Numbered from the stretch's first letter, positions 17,661 through 26,308 are shown. The stretch: DNA of 64,000 nucleotides from Anaerospora hongkongensis (GCF_004339805.1 NZ_SLUI01000019.1:28476-92475); one strand, 5' to 3'. Translations and numbers: made by a program. Notes: generated from the letters alone by a model not told the origin.

Positions 17661-18776
17661 TTAGATCAGCTGCAGTTCGGCATGCAAGGCACCGGCGGCC
17701 TTCATCGCCTGTAAGATGGAAATAATATCACGGGGGGTAGCTCCAACGGCATTTAATGCGTTGACGACATCACCTACTTGGGAAGAAGCCGGCAGGACGA
17801 TTAAGCTGCCTTTCTGCTCGTCTACCGTAATATTCTTATTTTCGGTGACCACGGTCGAGCCGTACGAAAAAGGTGGCGGCTGCGATACCTCTTTACTGCT
17901 GGTTATGGTAACTGTGAGACTGCCTTGAGCGACTGCGACCTCATCAATGGTGACATTCGAACCCAAAACTACCGTCCCCGTGCGCTCATTAATCACGATT
18001 TTGGCTATCGAGTCAGGTGTGATGGCAAGCTCTTCCAGTGAAGCTACAAAGCCAACTACATTATTGGTATAAGCTCCCGGCACATTCACAACTACCGTAC
18101 CGGGGTCACGGGCGTAAGCTCCTGACCCAAAGCGATAATTGAGCGCATCGGCTATCCGGCTGGCTGTTGTGAAATCCGGCTGATTAAGCGCCAGCATGAC
18201 CGTATTGCCGTCGCTGAACTGAGTGGGTACCTCCCGTTCAACAATCGCGCCACCTGGAATACTGCCGGCAGTCGGAAAATTCTTTTGACGGCTGCTGCCG
18301 CCTGAGCCAAGGGAAAATCCGCCTACCGATAATGGCCCCTGCCCTACGGCATATACCGCGCCATTAGCCGCTTGCAGCGGTGTCTGCAGCAGCGTTCCGC
18401 CTTGCAGGCTTTTAGCATCCCCCATTGAGGAGACGGTAATATCAATTGTATCGCCTGGTTTGACAAATGGCGGCAGCTGAGCAGTAACCATTACCGCAGC
18501 AACGTTTTTCAATTGCATTTGGGGCGAGTTGACGGTCATCCCAAATGCCTTCAGCATATTGGAAAGCGCCTGATTGGTAAATACCATTTTATTCGTATCG
18601 CCGCTGCCTGCAAGGCCAACTACCAGACCGTAGCCTATCAGTTGGTTATTGCGCACACCCTGTACCTTGGCAACATCTTTAATGCGCGACGTAGCCGCAA
18701 TCGGACCGGCAAAAGCAGTTACCGACATACTAAGGAACAGCGTGCAGGCAAGCAGGAAAGTTAAACTCTTTTTCAT
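17661..18776 (-). CDS. flgI: FlgI, flagellar P-ring protein
   Basis: 371 aa. A signal peptide ends at about residue 23 (A-F-A-G). The full FlgI domain runs from RIKDVAKVQGVRNNQLIGYGLVVGL to the C-terminal DIISILQAMKAAGALHAEL. P rings form the periplasmic bushing of the flagellar rod at the peptidoglycan. Monoderm Firmicutes lack this gene, so its presence with flgH supports an outer membrane. It lies 39 nt after flgH and 25 nt before flgJ. RBS GGAGGATAT precedes the ATG. Confidence 0.96.
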   Translation of the reverse strand: MKKSLTFLLACTLFLSMSVTAFAGPIAATSRIKDVAKVQGVRNNQLIGYGLVVGLAGSGDTNKMVFTNQALSNMLKAFGMTVNSPQMQLKNVAAVMVTAQLPPFVKPGDTIDITVSSMGDAKSLQGGTLLQTPLQAANGAVYAVGQGPLSVGGFSLGSGGSSRQKNFPTAGSIPGGAIVEREVPTQFSDGNTVMLALNQPDFTTASRIADALNYRFGSGAYARDPGTVVVNVPGAYTNNVVGFVASLEELAITPDSIAKIVINERTGTVVLGSNVTIDEVAVAQGSLTVTITSSKEVSQPPPFSYGSTVVTENKNITVDEQKGSLIVLPASSQVGDVVNALNAVGATPRDIISILQAMKAAGALHAELQLI

Positions 18777-18815
18777 ATATCCTCCGCTCTAACTTTGGAG
18801 TAATCAGTAGCCGTT

Positions 18816-19430
18816 TTAAAACAGGAAATTGAAAATCTGCGTCAAAACCCCTTGCCGCTGTTTACCGGCAATTGGACCTTTGCCATCAATCCGGATTTGG
18901 GCATCTGCCACATAGCTGGAAAGAATGGTATTGTCTGCAGTCAGATCTTCCGGGCGGATAACACCGGTAACGGTAATTTTCTGTTCTTCACCGTTTTGAT
19001 TGATATTTTGCGTTCCGGTAATTACCATATTGCCGTTGGGCCTGATTTCCGTTACTGTCGTAGTTATTTTCGCACTTACCCTATTCGTATTGGAAAGCGA
19101 GCCATTGGCTTTGAAGCTGTCGGACTGACCGGCACTGGCTTCGCCAATAAATTTAAAGATCCCCACACCGGCGTTCATCTCAGTGTTGGAGGATTTCGTA
19201 TTGCTCGCATTGCCGCTGCGGGAAGCGCTGGAGGTTTCATTAATAATAATGGTAACAACATCGCCAACCGCACGGGCTTTATGATCCATAAACAAACTGG
19301 AAGCAGAAGCGGTATCACTCCATAGCGACTGGGCTGCCACAGGATTAGCGGTAATTAACAGTACCAGTCCTAAACCCAACACGAGACACCCCAGCCTGGT
19401 TATCAGGTTTTGCATGAGGGTCACCTTCAC
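18816..19430 (-). CDS. flgH: FlgH, flagellar L-ring protein
   Basis: 204 aa. The FlgH domain starts at SLWSD and includes DHKARAVGDVVTIII and the VIRPEDL..DNTI..S.VADA block. It ends with GVLTQIFNFLF. It forms the outer-membrane ring of the basal body. Proteobacterial FlgH is a lipoprotein. Here the only early Cys lies at the start of the hydrophobic core without a lipobox, and the signal peptide continues to an A-Q-S site, so it looks like signal-peptidase-I processing. The GTG at 19430 overlaps the flgA stop (GTGA). An ATG at 19415 with GAAGGTG 6 nt upstream is an equally good start. Confidence 0.94.
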   Translation of the reverse strand: MKVTLMQNLITRLGCLVLGLGLVLLITANPVAAQSLWSDTASASSLFMDHKARAVGDVVTIIINETSSASRSGNASNTKSSNTEMNAGVGIFKFIGEASAGQSDSFKANGSLSNTNRVSAKITTTVTEIRPNGNMVITGTQNINQNGEEQKITVTGVIRPEDLTADNTILSSYVADAQIRIDGKGPIAGKQRQGVLTQIFNFLF

Positions 19431-20398
19431 TTTCCACTATATGTCCCCACCAGCACAGTAGCATTGTCAATTACCCTGGCGGTGATGATACGACGAGAGT
19501 TTGTATTTTGTACCCGGATAAGCTGATCTTTAACGCCATCCTGCAGCGCCTGACCGCTGGCCGTCACTTCAATATCGCCCACGCGGGCAACAACAGTAAC
19601 AGTAGTTCCCCGGGCGATCAAGACCGGCTTTTCCAGCAGTTGTCCGGTTATGACCGTTCCCTGCATAATGAGGCGCCGGCTCTGTAAGCCAATAGCCTCA
19701 TTACTGTCCGTTATGTACCCTGCAGCCAGCCGTCCGGTGTCCGCTCTCTCCAGCCGTATATCGTCGGCGGTGAGAACTTCCCGCCCGCTTATCGCGCGGG
19801 CAGCAACAACTACTTGCTGATACAGCTTCACGGTAAGCCGTACCGGTATGGAGGTATACCGCTGGCCATCGACAGAGATGGTTATATAGGCGGTCGTAAA
19901 TCCTGTAAAGCGGACCCCTGCCGGTATCTCGGCAGCAACCTGTAACGTCCCCAGCGGCACAAGCACATCAGCCGGTACTGCCGCCGGCGTAACCGTTAGT
20001 TCGCCGGCAATGCCCGTCAGTTTGCTGTACACTGCCTGCGTAGCAGCATCAGTGAGATGCTGGCCGCTGACAACCTGTGACTCAGTCACTATCGTAACAC
20101 TTGGTGATGTTTGCCAGACAACATCGCTAAAATCGGCACCTGTTGCCGCCAGACGCGTCCCCAATAGTTCCCTGGTTAATACAGTACTGCTGCCGGGAGA
20201 CGGAGCATAGCCAAGCCGTAATCCGGCTAATTGCTCGATACGGTCCGCCCCTTCACCGGTTATCGCTGCAATCTCGCCCAAAGTAATATACGGGCCTTTG
20301 ACTGCAGCTTTGTCCTGTACGGCAATTGTAAGGGGACCGGCAAAAGCAGGGACGGCGAAACACAAAGTAAAAAGAAACGCCAGCCACAGCTTTTTCAT
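19427..20398 (-). CDS. flgA: FlgA, flagellar P-ring assembly chaperone
   Basis: 323 aa with a signal peptide ending near residue 20 (A-F-A-G). The N-terminal half is divergent. The C-terminal half (about 200-323) carries the SAF/ChapFlgA domain with VVVAARAISGREVLTADDI, the LIMQGTVITGQLLEKP block and ASGQALQDGVKDQLIRVQN. FlgA is a periplasmic chaperone needed for FlgI ring polymerisation. It lies 12 nt after flgG and overlaps flgH by 4 nt. Confidence 0.93.
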   Translation of the reverse strand: MKKLWLAFLFTLCFAVPAFAGPLTIAVQDKAAVKGPYITLGEIAAITGEGADRIEQLAGLRLGYAPSPGSSTVLTRELLGTRLAATGADFSDVVWQTSPSVTIVTESQVVSGQHLTDAATQAVYSKLTGIAGELTVTPAAVPADVLVPLGTLQVAAEIPAGVRFTGFTTAYITISVDGQRYTSIPVRLTVKLYQQVVVAARAISGREVLTADDIRLERADTGRLAAGYITDSNEAIGLQSRRLIMQGTVITGQLLEKPVLIARGTTVTVVARVGDIEVTASGQALQDGVKDQLIRVQNTNSRRIITARVIDNATVLVGTYSGK

Positions 20399-20410
20399 AC
20401 AGTCACCTGT

Positions 20411-21193
20411 CTATCGTTTCAGATTGGCAGCCTGTCCAAGCATTTCATCGGCTGTCGTAATTGCTTTGGAGTTCGTTTCATAAGCCCGCTGGGCAACGAT
20501 CATGTTGACCATTTCATCGACTACCTGAACATTAGACATTTCCAGGTACTTTTGCGCGAGCGTTCCTGCACCGTCAGCCCCCGGATTCGTCACCATGGGA
20601 ACGCCTGAAGCTTCCGTTTCTTTCAGCAGGTTGCGCCCAATGCTTTCCAAACCTGAGGGATTAATAAACCGGGCCAGCGTAATTTCCCCTAAATCCTGCT
20701 GTCCTGCGGTAGTAGTAGCTGTTACCCGGCCTTCAGAAGAGACCGTAAAATCAGTAGCCTCCTGAGGAATGGTAATCTGTGGTTCCAGCAAAAAGCCATC
20801 GGAAGTACACATACGGCCCTGGGAATCTTTTTTAAACGCACCGTCACGGGTATACGCAATTGTGCCGTCAGGCATTGTGATTTGGAAGAAGCCATCTCCT
20901 TCGATCGCCACATCAAGCGAATTGCCTGTTGCCTGAAAGTTACCCTGCGTATAGATTTTCTGAGTGGCTACCTGGCGAACACCATGGCCCATTTGCAGTC
21001 CTGTGGGAATTTGCGTATCCTGACCGGATGCAGCGCCGGCCTGGCGGATTGTTTGATACATTAAGTCCTGAAAATCAAGGCGGGTCTTTTTAAAACCGGT
21101 CGTATTCACGTTTGCCAGGTTATTGGAAATATTGTCGATATTGCCTTGCTGAGCAACCATTCCAGTGCCAGCAGTCCATAATGCACGCATCAT
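20411..21193 (-). CDS. flgG: FlgG, flagellar distal rod protein
   Basis: 260 aa. The conserved N-terminal rod motif [20 protein letters not shown] is followed by [13 protein letters not shown]. The D1 motif EGDGFFQI lies near residue 93. The C-terminal [27 protein letters not shown] motif is canonical FlgG (FlhP in Bacillus). It is separated from flgF by a 612-bp repeat island and probably has its own promoter at 21283-21309. Confidence 0.95.
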   Translation of the reverse strand: MMRALWTAGTGMVAQQGNIDNISNNLANVNTTGFKKTRLDFQDLMYQTIRQAGAASGQDTQIPTGLQMGHGVRQVATQKIYTQGNFQATGNSLDVAIEGDGFFQITMPDGTIAYTRDGAFKKDSQGRMCTSDGFLLEPQITIPQEATDFTVSSEGRVTATTTAGQQDLGEITLARFINPSGLESIGRNLLKETEASGVPMVTNPGADGAGTLAQKYLEMSNVQVVDEMVNMIVAQRAYETNSKAITTADEMLGQAANLKR

Positions 21194-21282
21194 ACAGTTT
21201 GTTTCCCCCTCTTTATCTGGGTCTGCCTCTGTCGGTCAGCAGTCCCCGGGCTTCTATAAAAGTCCAGCCCTCTACACTACTA

Positions 21283-21309
21283 TTATCGTAAGAACAGCTG
21301 CAAAAGTTA
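21283..21309 (-). promoter_or_regulatory. Putative sigma-D (sigma-28) type promoter for flgG
   Basis: TAAC (21306-21309), a 15-nt spacer and TACGATAA (21283-21290) resemble the motility consensus TAAA-N15-GCCGATAA (3 of 4 and 6 of 8 matches). An alternative reading in the same place is a sigma-A promoter TTAACT-N17-GATAAT. It lies about 90 nt upstream of the flgG start codon. Confidence 0.4.
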
Positions 21310-21370
21310 AGTAAAAAATGAAAAACAGGATCATAGTCCCGGTTATTATGTATAGTTAAGCCATTCCTAA

Positions 21371-21457
21371 TGCGCACCCCGTCAGGGGAGCTTATCACAC
21401 CAAAATGCCAGGAAGCTAAAGATGAGATTGCCACGTCGCTGCGCTCCTCGCAATGAC
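21371..21457 (+). repeat. Short repeat module: GC palindrome plus CTCCTCGCAATGACA block
   Basis: It starts with GCACCCCGTCAGGGGAGC and ends with CGTCGCTGCGCTCCTCGCAA followed by TGACA. A second module of the same design lies at 21489-21560. The end block is a repeat seen across many bacteria, whose reverse translation gives a CHCEERSDVAIS string. The two short modules lead directly into the long family B copy at 21598. Confidence 0.7.
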
Positions 21458-21488
21458 AGAAGCTGGTTCCCATTAGCCTAACTTAGCT

Positions 21489-21560
21489 GTGCACCCCCGC
21501 AGGGGAGCTATTCATCACCTACGGCGGTAAGCCACATCGCTGCGCTCCTCGCAATGACAA
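21489..21560 (+). repeat. Second short repeat module
   Basis: GCACCCCCGCAGGGGAGCT is followed by CATCGCTGCGCTCCTCGCAA and TGACA, a shorter version of the module at 21371-21457. The 21194-21805 gap consists of the flgG leader and promoter, these two modules and the long repeat; I see no gene in it. Confidence 0.7.
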
Positions 21561-21597
21561 ATGAGCCAGCACGCCTTGTCTCTCCTAACGGGCGCTA

Positions 21598-21800
21598 CCT
21601 GTGCACCCCGCAGGGGAGTTTATCACTACCTACGGCGATAAGCCCGTCCCCTCTTCGTCCTCATGCCGATAAGCTCAGGCCGCCGAGAAGGTTCCAGATG
21701 CTAGGCGCCGGGGGCTTCGCGACCGGAGGCGTACATGAGCGTACGGTGAGGATCGCGGAGCCCCCGGCAACAACGCAGATGGTTCCTTATCGGCGGCCGC
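21598..21800 (+). repeat. Dispersed repeat family B, copy 2
   Basis: About 200 bp closely matching 17081-17279, with the same order of parts and a matching right end (CCTTATCGGCGGCCG). A nested stem reads GCCGGGGGCTTCGCGA with TCGCGGAGCCCCCGG, which differs from the copy-1 stem but still pairs. It ends a few nt beyond the flgF stop codon. Confidence 0.85.
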
Positions 21801-21805
21801 CTCTT

Positions 21806-22552
21806 CTAAGTGCGGCCTACTTCGTTCACAGCCTTATCCAACAACTGATCATGTGCCTGTACTGTTTTGGCATTTACCTCATACGCCCGGTATCCGGTAA
21901 TGAGGTTGACCATTTCGGCAACCACATTGACATTGGATTGTTCCAGCATCCCCTGTTCAACCCGGCTGGCAGACGGTGCCGCCTGAGCACCATTGGCATT
22001 ATACAGGCTGTCGCCTTCTTTTAGCAGCTGTTTCTCATTGGCAAATTCCACGATACTCAGCTGACCGGCTTCGACTCCGTCGAGCATTACCCGGCCATCC
22101 GGCGAAACAGTAAGATTGCCCGTCCCATTACCGACGGTGATCGGACCGGCTGTTCCCATGACCGGATAACCTTCCTGGGTAACAATCCGTCCTTGCGCAT
22201 TTTTCGTAAAGGTTCCGTTTTTGGTATACCGCACACCGGCCGGAGTCTCTACGGCAAAGTACCCGCTGCCGTCAATCGCCAGATCAAGCGCATTGCCTGT
22301 CGTGCGCATCATGCCTGTTGAATGGATAGTGGCAATCTCATCAACCATGGCACCTACTCCCAGCGAACCGATTGACGGTGCATCAGGGCCATCATTGATC
22401 CGGTAAATCAGCATGCTGGCAAAATCTTTAGTAACAGCCACGTCTTTTTTATAGCCCGCTGTGTTTACATTAGCCAGGTTGTTGGCAATCGTATCGGTAC
22501 GGATTGATTCGGCCAGCATTCCAGATGCCGCCGTATAGATACCTCTGATCAT
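21806..22552 (-). CDS. flgF: FlgF/FlhO-like flagellar basal-body rod protein
   Basis: 248 aa of the FlgF/FlgG family. The N-terminal MIRGIYTAASGMLAESIRTD is followed by [14 protein letters not shown], with IDGSGYFAVETP in the middle. The C-terminal LEQSNVNVVAEMVNLITGYRAYEVN motif is typical. Its position directly after mbl matches flhO of Bacillus, where flhO and flhP follow mbl. It is separated from mbl by 32 nt. The 3' end is followed at once by the long family B repeat. Confidence 0.92.
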   Translation of the reverse strand: MIRGIYTAASGMLAESIRTDTIANNLANVNTAGYKKDVAVTKDFASMLIYRINDGPDAPSIGSLGVGAMVDEIATIHSTGMMRTTGNALDLAIDGSGYFAVETPAGVRYTKNGTFTKNAQGRIVTQEGYPVMGTAGPITVGNGTGNLTVSPDGRVMLDGVEAGQLSIVEFANEKQLLKEGDSLYNANGAQAAPSASRVEQGMLEQSNVNVVAEMVNLITGYRAYEVNAKTVQAHDQLLDKAVNEVGRT

Positions 22553-22584
22553 ATGTAACCCCTCTTCAGCGAATTTTGCAAAAC

Positions 22585-23613
22585 TTAGCCGGCGATTGTG
22601 CCTTTTTTCAGGGTAGTCAGTGAATCCTGCAGCATTTCCATGGCGTCAAGAGCTTTGCCTGTGCCAAGAGCAACGCAGGACAGCGGATCTTCAGCCAAAT
22701 AAGTGGGAATGCCTGTTTCCTGATTGATTAACCGGTCCAGACCATGGATCAGCGATCCGCCGCCTGTCATGACTATCCCCCGGTCAACGATATCCGCCGC
22801 GAGTTCCGGCGGTGTTTTTTCCAATACTGCTTTCACACAGTCTACAATGAGTGAAATCGGTTCAGCCAGCGCTTCGCGGGTTTCCGCGGAAGTTATGCGC
22901 ACTGTTTTGGGAAGGCCTGACACCAGATCCCGTCCGCGGATTTCCATGGTTTCATTGCGTCCGGTAGGAAAGGCAGTGCCTACGGTTATTTTAATTTCTT
23001 CCGCCGTCCGTTCACCAATCAAAACATTATGTTCTTTTTTAACATACCGGACAAGTGCTTCATCGAATTTATCGCCGCCGATACGCAGTGATTCGCTGAC
23101 AACAATGCCGCCCAGGCTTAACACAGCTACATCAGTCGTCCCTCCGCCGATATCCACCACCATAGAACCACAGGCCTCGGAAATAACCAAGCCTGCGCCC
23201 AAGGCAGCTGCCAGAGGTTCCTCAATCAGGAACGTTTTTCTCGCCCCTGCCTGCATGGCCGCTTCCAGTACCGCTCTTTTTTCAACAGTAGTCACGCCTG
23301 AAGGAATACAAATCATAATGCGGGGTTTAAAAAAGAAATTCTTCCCTGCTACTTTTTGAATGAAATGACGCAGCATACTCTCGGTGGTATCATAGTCTGC
23401 AATGACACCCTCCCGTAAAGGACGAATGGCAATAATGTTGCCGGGAGTCCGCCCTAACATGCGGCGCGCTTCTTCACCAATAGCCAGAATGCGATTACTA
23501 TCCCGGTCAATAGCAACAACGGAAGGTTCCCGCAGGACAATTCCCTTTCCTTTTATGTATACTAAAACATTCGCGGTTCCTAAGTCGACACCGATATCCA
23601 TCGAACCAAACAT
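22585..23613 (-). CDS. mbl: Mbl/MreB family rod-shape-determining protein
   Basis: 342-aa bacterial actin. Phosphate-1 motif MDIGVDLGTANVLVYI lies at the N-terminus. IPSGVTTVEKRAVLEAAMQAGA, GSMVVDIGGGTTDVAVLSLGGIV (phosphate-2) and GIVMTGGGSLIHGLD (adenosine motif) follow. It forms membrane-associated filaments that orient cell-wall synthesis. Synteny between spoIIID and the flhO-type gene identifies it as the mbl paralogue. I chose the ATG at 23613 because AAGGGGATT lies before it; an in-frame start 8 codons upstream lacks an RBS. Confidence 0.94.
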   Translation of the reverse strand: MFGSMDIGVDLGTANVLVYIKGKGIVLREPSVVAIDRDSNRILAIGEEARRMLGRTPGNIIAIRPLREGVIADYDTTESMLRHFIQKVAGKNFFFKPRIMICIPSGVTTVEKRAVLEAAMQAGARKTFLIEEPLAAALGAGLVISEACGSMVVDIGGGTTDVAVLSLGGIVVSESLRIGGDKFDEALVRYVKKEHNVLIGERTAEEIKITVGTAFPTGRNETMEIRGRDLVSGLPKTVRITSAETREALAEPISLIVDCVKAVLEKTPPELAADIVDRGIVMTGGGSLIHGLDRLINQETGIPTYLAEDPLSCVALGTGKALDAMEMLQDSLTTLKKGTIAG

Positions 23614-23771
23614 GTTGAATCCCCTTTCAAAACACATTGGCTTGTCCTATTAGCCTTCAGAAAAAACAGCCCTATATGATGCAAGAAAGCCATCGTTTTC
23701 AAAGCAGCATAAAGAAGGCTATAGAGCCAATTATAACTAATTGTAAATTCTACATGCTTGGAAAAAGTCCT

Positions 23772-24038
23772 TTATTCTTCTTCATTTTCTTTTGTATCTT
23801 TGTACTTTTTGCGAGTAGCTTCACCACCGCGAATATGCCTTTCCGCCTTGTTTAATTCCAATACGTGGCGCACCCTTTGTGCCAGTCTTTTGTTAATGGT
23901 GGGAAGTCGTTCAATCATATCTTTGTGTACGGTACTTTTGCTGACACCGAATACGGTAGCTGCCTGTCTGACGGTATGTTTGCTTTCCAGGATATGGTTG
24001 CAAATGTCCAATACCCGCTTGCGGATATAGTCTTTCAT
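23772..24038 (-). CDS. spoIIID: SpoIIID, sporulation transcription regulator
   Basis: 88 aa, close to the Bacillus protein in length. The HTH is at about 22-42 (TVRQAATVFGVSKSTVHKDM), preceded by DYIRKRVLDICNHIL. The C-terminal region is basic then acidic. SpoIIID is a small DNA-binding protein that reshapes sigma-E-dependent transcription in the mother cell. Its location between the spoIIQ-like gene and mbl is the conserved one. It lies 158 nt ahead of mbl. Confidence 0.96.
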   Translation of the reverse strand: MKDYIRKRVLDICNHILESKHTVRQAATVFGVSKSTVHKDMIERLPTINKRLAQRVRHVLELNKAERHIRGGEATRKKYKDTKENEEE

Positions 24039-24195
24039 TCTTCCCCGTTCCCCCTCGCCCTTTTTGTCTTGCTACCATGTATATGCGGACAAAAACAAAA
24101 GATGCGTGCCTTTTTAAGCATAACTGATTAAAACCCAAGCTGGAGCAATCTGCTTTTACCCGGCTATTTACGCGGCTTGGGGAGGAAAACAGGAA

Positions 24196-24225
24196 ATAAA
24201 AAATGCGTACAAGCTGTACGCATTT
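24196..24225 (-). terminator. Intrinsic terminator of the spoIIQ-like gene
   Basis: A stem AAAATGCGTAC/GTACGCATTTT with a 5-nt loop, then a T-rich tail on the minus strand (TTTTTTATTT). It lies 16 nt after the stop codon. Confidence 0.8.
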
Positions 24226-24240
24226 TCCGGTAATTTTTTA

Positions 24241-25071
24241 TTATTTTAAAAATTCTTGCGGGTGAATATATTCACCTTGCTTTTTTACAGCAAAGTGGAG
24301 ATGTGTGAAAGGCTCACCGGTACATTCGCCTACAACACCGATCACATCACCGCTATGGACGGTCTGCCCCGCCTTCACAGCAGCCGACGAGAGCGAGCCG
24401 TAATAAAGCGTATAGCCGCTGCTTTCTATAACCAGCATCAAGCCTAACTGATTATCGGTTAAAACATCTACGACCCGGCCTCCGGCAGCTGACCGCACGG
24501 GCTGACCCGGTGTACCGGCAATATCAATACCCGTATGAAAACGCCAGTCCTGATAAACGGCATGATGCTGCCAGCCAAAATCAGCTGCCAATGTCCCTGT
24601 CAGCGGCTGGCGATGCTGCTCCTGGTTACTGACTGCTGCTGACGGTATCGATTGTTCAACTGCTTGTCCTCCTGCAGCCAGAGGTGCGGCCTCTTTCGCC
24701 GCCGGCACCGGTAACTGTGCCGGTACCGACGGAATAAGCGGAGTTGATGCCGGAGTTTGTTCCATTTTCATCAGCTGCTCGGCAGGCTGATTTTTTTCAG
24801 CAAGTGGCGGTAATGGTCTGATATTCTGGCTGAGCGAAGAAACGACAAGAAATGTAAGTCCTGCCGATAATAGCAATAATCCTGCAGCTGCATAAACGGG
24901 CTTTCTGATTCTTTTGACTTCATGCAGCCGGTGGCCGAACTGATAAAGGAAGTTTACCAGTCCCGGTTTTAAGCCTGCAGGTCCGAAAGACTTACGCCGG
25001 AAAAAGGTTCGCATTGTAGTAAGCTTGGGAAAACGGGTCAGATTATCAAAGGGCCCTGGTCTGCCAGGCAT
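24241..25071 (-). CDS. spoIIQ: SpoIIQ-like membrane-anchored M23/LytM peptidase
   Basis: 276 aa. A cytoplasmic N-terminal arm (about 1-60) leads into one transmembrane segment (about 63-82), a Pro/Ala-rich linker, then a LytM/M23 domain (about 155-276). The zinc motifs HTGID and HLHF are both intact, unlike Bacillus SpoIIQ, which has lost a ligand, so an active endopeptidase is plausible, as in Clostridia. SpoIIQ works from the forespore in engulfment and the SpoIIQ-SpoIIIAH channel. I chose the ATG at 25071 because GAGGTG lies 6 nt upstream. The position between spoIID and spoIIID matches Bacillus. Confidence 0.85.
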   Translation of the reverse strand: MPGRPGPFDNLTRFPKLTTMRTFFRRKSFGPAGLKPGLVNFLYQFGHRLHEVKRIRKPVYAAAGLLLLSAGLTFLVVSSLSQNIRPLPPLAEKNQPAEQLMKMEQTPASTPLIPSVPAQLPVPAAKEAAPLAAGGQAVEQSIPSAAVSNQEQHRQPLTGTLAADFGWQHHAVYQDWRFHTGIDIAGTPGQPVRSAAGGRVVDVLTDNQLGLMLVIESSGYTLYYGSLSSAAVKAGQTVHSGDVIGVVGECTGEPFTHLHFAVKKQGEYIHPQEFLK

Positions 25072-25088
25072 AAACATCACCTCACACC

Positions 25089-25118
25089 TAGCATGCCCAA
25101 AAATTACCATATTTAAAC
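25089..25118 (-). promoter_or_regulatory. Putative sigma-F-type promoter for spoIIQ
   Basis: GTTTA (25114-25118), exactly 15 nt, then GGGCATGCTA (25089-25098). Each box has one mismatch to the forespore consensus GHATR-N15-GGNNANAHTN. Bacillus spoIIQ is a sigma-F gene, which raises plausibility. However, the -10 box lies only about 18 nt before the chosen start. Confidence 0.4.
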
Positions 25119-25142
25119 AATGAGTGACGTTCCGGCTCTTTC

Positions 25143-26144
25143 TTACGTGCCATGAACATTCTTAAGCGCTACCCCTGTATAGTAATAAGTTAATATCTGC
25201 CGGAAATCACGGCCTTCCTTAGCCATTCCGTTAGCTCCGTATTGGCATAAGCCTACTCCGTGTCCATAGCCTGTCGTTTTAAAGATCATTTTCTCGCCCT
25301 TTACATCAATAGAAAAGTCAGTAGACCGCAATTCCAGCTTTTCCCGCAGCTCTGCCCCGGTGAACGTTTTATTGCCAACACGCACTTTGGCAACACGGCC
25401 GGATGCAGTATGGTCAATGATTTGTGCTATGGGGTTGCTGCCGTTCTGAACAGCAGCCATCACACCGGCATCAGCCCCCAGCCGGCCCTCCAGTTCACTC
25501 AGTGCCAATTCTTTTGTCTCCTGATACCGGGGTGATTTTTGATCCCATTGACACGCCACACTTTGTAAATAAGGGTAATCAAAGCCCCATACTTCACTGG
25601 CGCTGGCTGTCTGGCCACCACTGGTAGAATGGAAAACCGCATTAATCGGTTCGCCACCGAATGTCAGTATCAGCCCGCTTGTACCTTCAACAGCTTGACT
25701 GATCTTCTTCCAATAGTCGTCTGCTTTAAAGGGTCCCCAACGCTGTTTGGCCTGTGCTTCACTGATCCAGGCCTGACTTTCGCGATGATCAGTACTCACG
25801 TCGGCTCCCGGATGACTCGCCAAACCAGGTCCACCAAAAAAGACCATATTTTTTACTGCGTACGTCCGTGCTGCAACCGCCTGCGCTTTTAACGCTTCCA
25901 AGTCAAACTCGGCAGGCATCTCGGCAGCAAGCACCCCTTTTACGTAATCTTCCAAACTCATTTCAAATATTTGTTTTGTTTCATGCATATAAACCTTTAT
26001 TGGTATGTCTTCTCCTTTATATGCCGTTCCATTGCGCATCTCTTTCCCGGTTCCTGAAGGTCCCAGGCTGCGCACCACCACTGTGGGAATGACAATAACA
26101 ACCAGTATTACAAGCATTATGGAAAGTACCGTTACCTGCCTCAC
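25143..26144 (-). CDS. spoIID: SpoIID, lytic transglycosylase of engulfment
   Basis: 333 aa. An N-terminal membrane anchor (about 6-25) is followed by the SpoIID domain. It includes MSLEDYVKGVLAAEMPAEF with the catalytic Glu region, LEALKAQAVAARTYA, STDHRESQAW and the C-terminal GYGHGVGLCQYGANGMA motif. SpoIID cleaves denuded glycan strands so the mother-cell membrane can engulf the forespore. I chose the GTG at 26144 because AAAGGAGG lies about 8 nt upstream; the open frame continues 14 codons further without an RBS. It follows the murA terminator and has its own sigma-E-like promoter. Confidence 0.95.
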   Translation of the reverse strand: MRQVTVLSIMLVILVVIVIPTVVVRSLGPSGTGKEMRNGTAYKGEDIPIKVYMHETKQIFEMSLEDYVKGVLAAEMPAEFDLEALKAQAVAARTYAVKNMVFFGGPGLASHPGADVSTDHRESQAWISEAQAKQRWGPFKADDYWKKISQAVEGTSGLILTFGGEPINAVFHSTSGGQTASASEVWGFDYPYLQSVACQWDQKSPRYQETKELALSELEGRLGADAGVMAAVQNGSNPIAQIIDHTASGRVAKVRVGNKTFTGAELREKLELRSTDFSIDVKGEKMIFKTTGYGHGVGLCQYGANGMAKEGRDFRQILTYYYTGVALKNVHGT

Positions 26145-26171
26145 GCCTGCCCCTCCTTTATAATTGGTACA

Positions 26172-26200
26172 TGTGTATGCAGGCAACAGCTTGTCTTATA
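26172..26200 (-). promoter_or_regulatory. Putative sigma-E promoter for spoIID
   Basis: An ATA -35 core (26197-26199, within TATAAG) lies 17 nt before CATACACA (26172-26179), close to the mother-cell consensus ATA-N16-18-CATACANT. It lies between the murA terminator and the spoIID RBS. Bacillus spoIID is sigma-E-dependent. Confidence 0.55.
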
Positions 26201-26250
26201 CCATTAAAATTGGACATCTCCTGTGTTCACGAAACCGTCCTCCTTGGCAC

Positions 26251-26284
26251 AAAATAAAAACAGGAACAACACTGTGTTCCTGTT
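26251..26284 (-). terminator. Intrinsic terminator of murA
   Basis: A perfect 10-bp stem AACAGGAACA/TGTTCCTGTT (26259-26284) with a 6-nt loop is followed by TTTTTATTTT on the minus strand. Confidence 0.9.
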
Positions 26285-26308
26285 CGCTTACATTATAATA
26301 ATTTCTGT

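Noticed and set aside
21213..21473. Open frame containing a CHCEERSDVAIS string
   Set aside because: This string is a well-known false translation of a widespread non-coding repeat.
24039..24110. Sigma-E promoter for spoIIID
   Set aside because: A CATATACA-like -10 is present, but the -35 is poor (CAT instead of ATA), so I do not call it.
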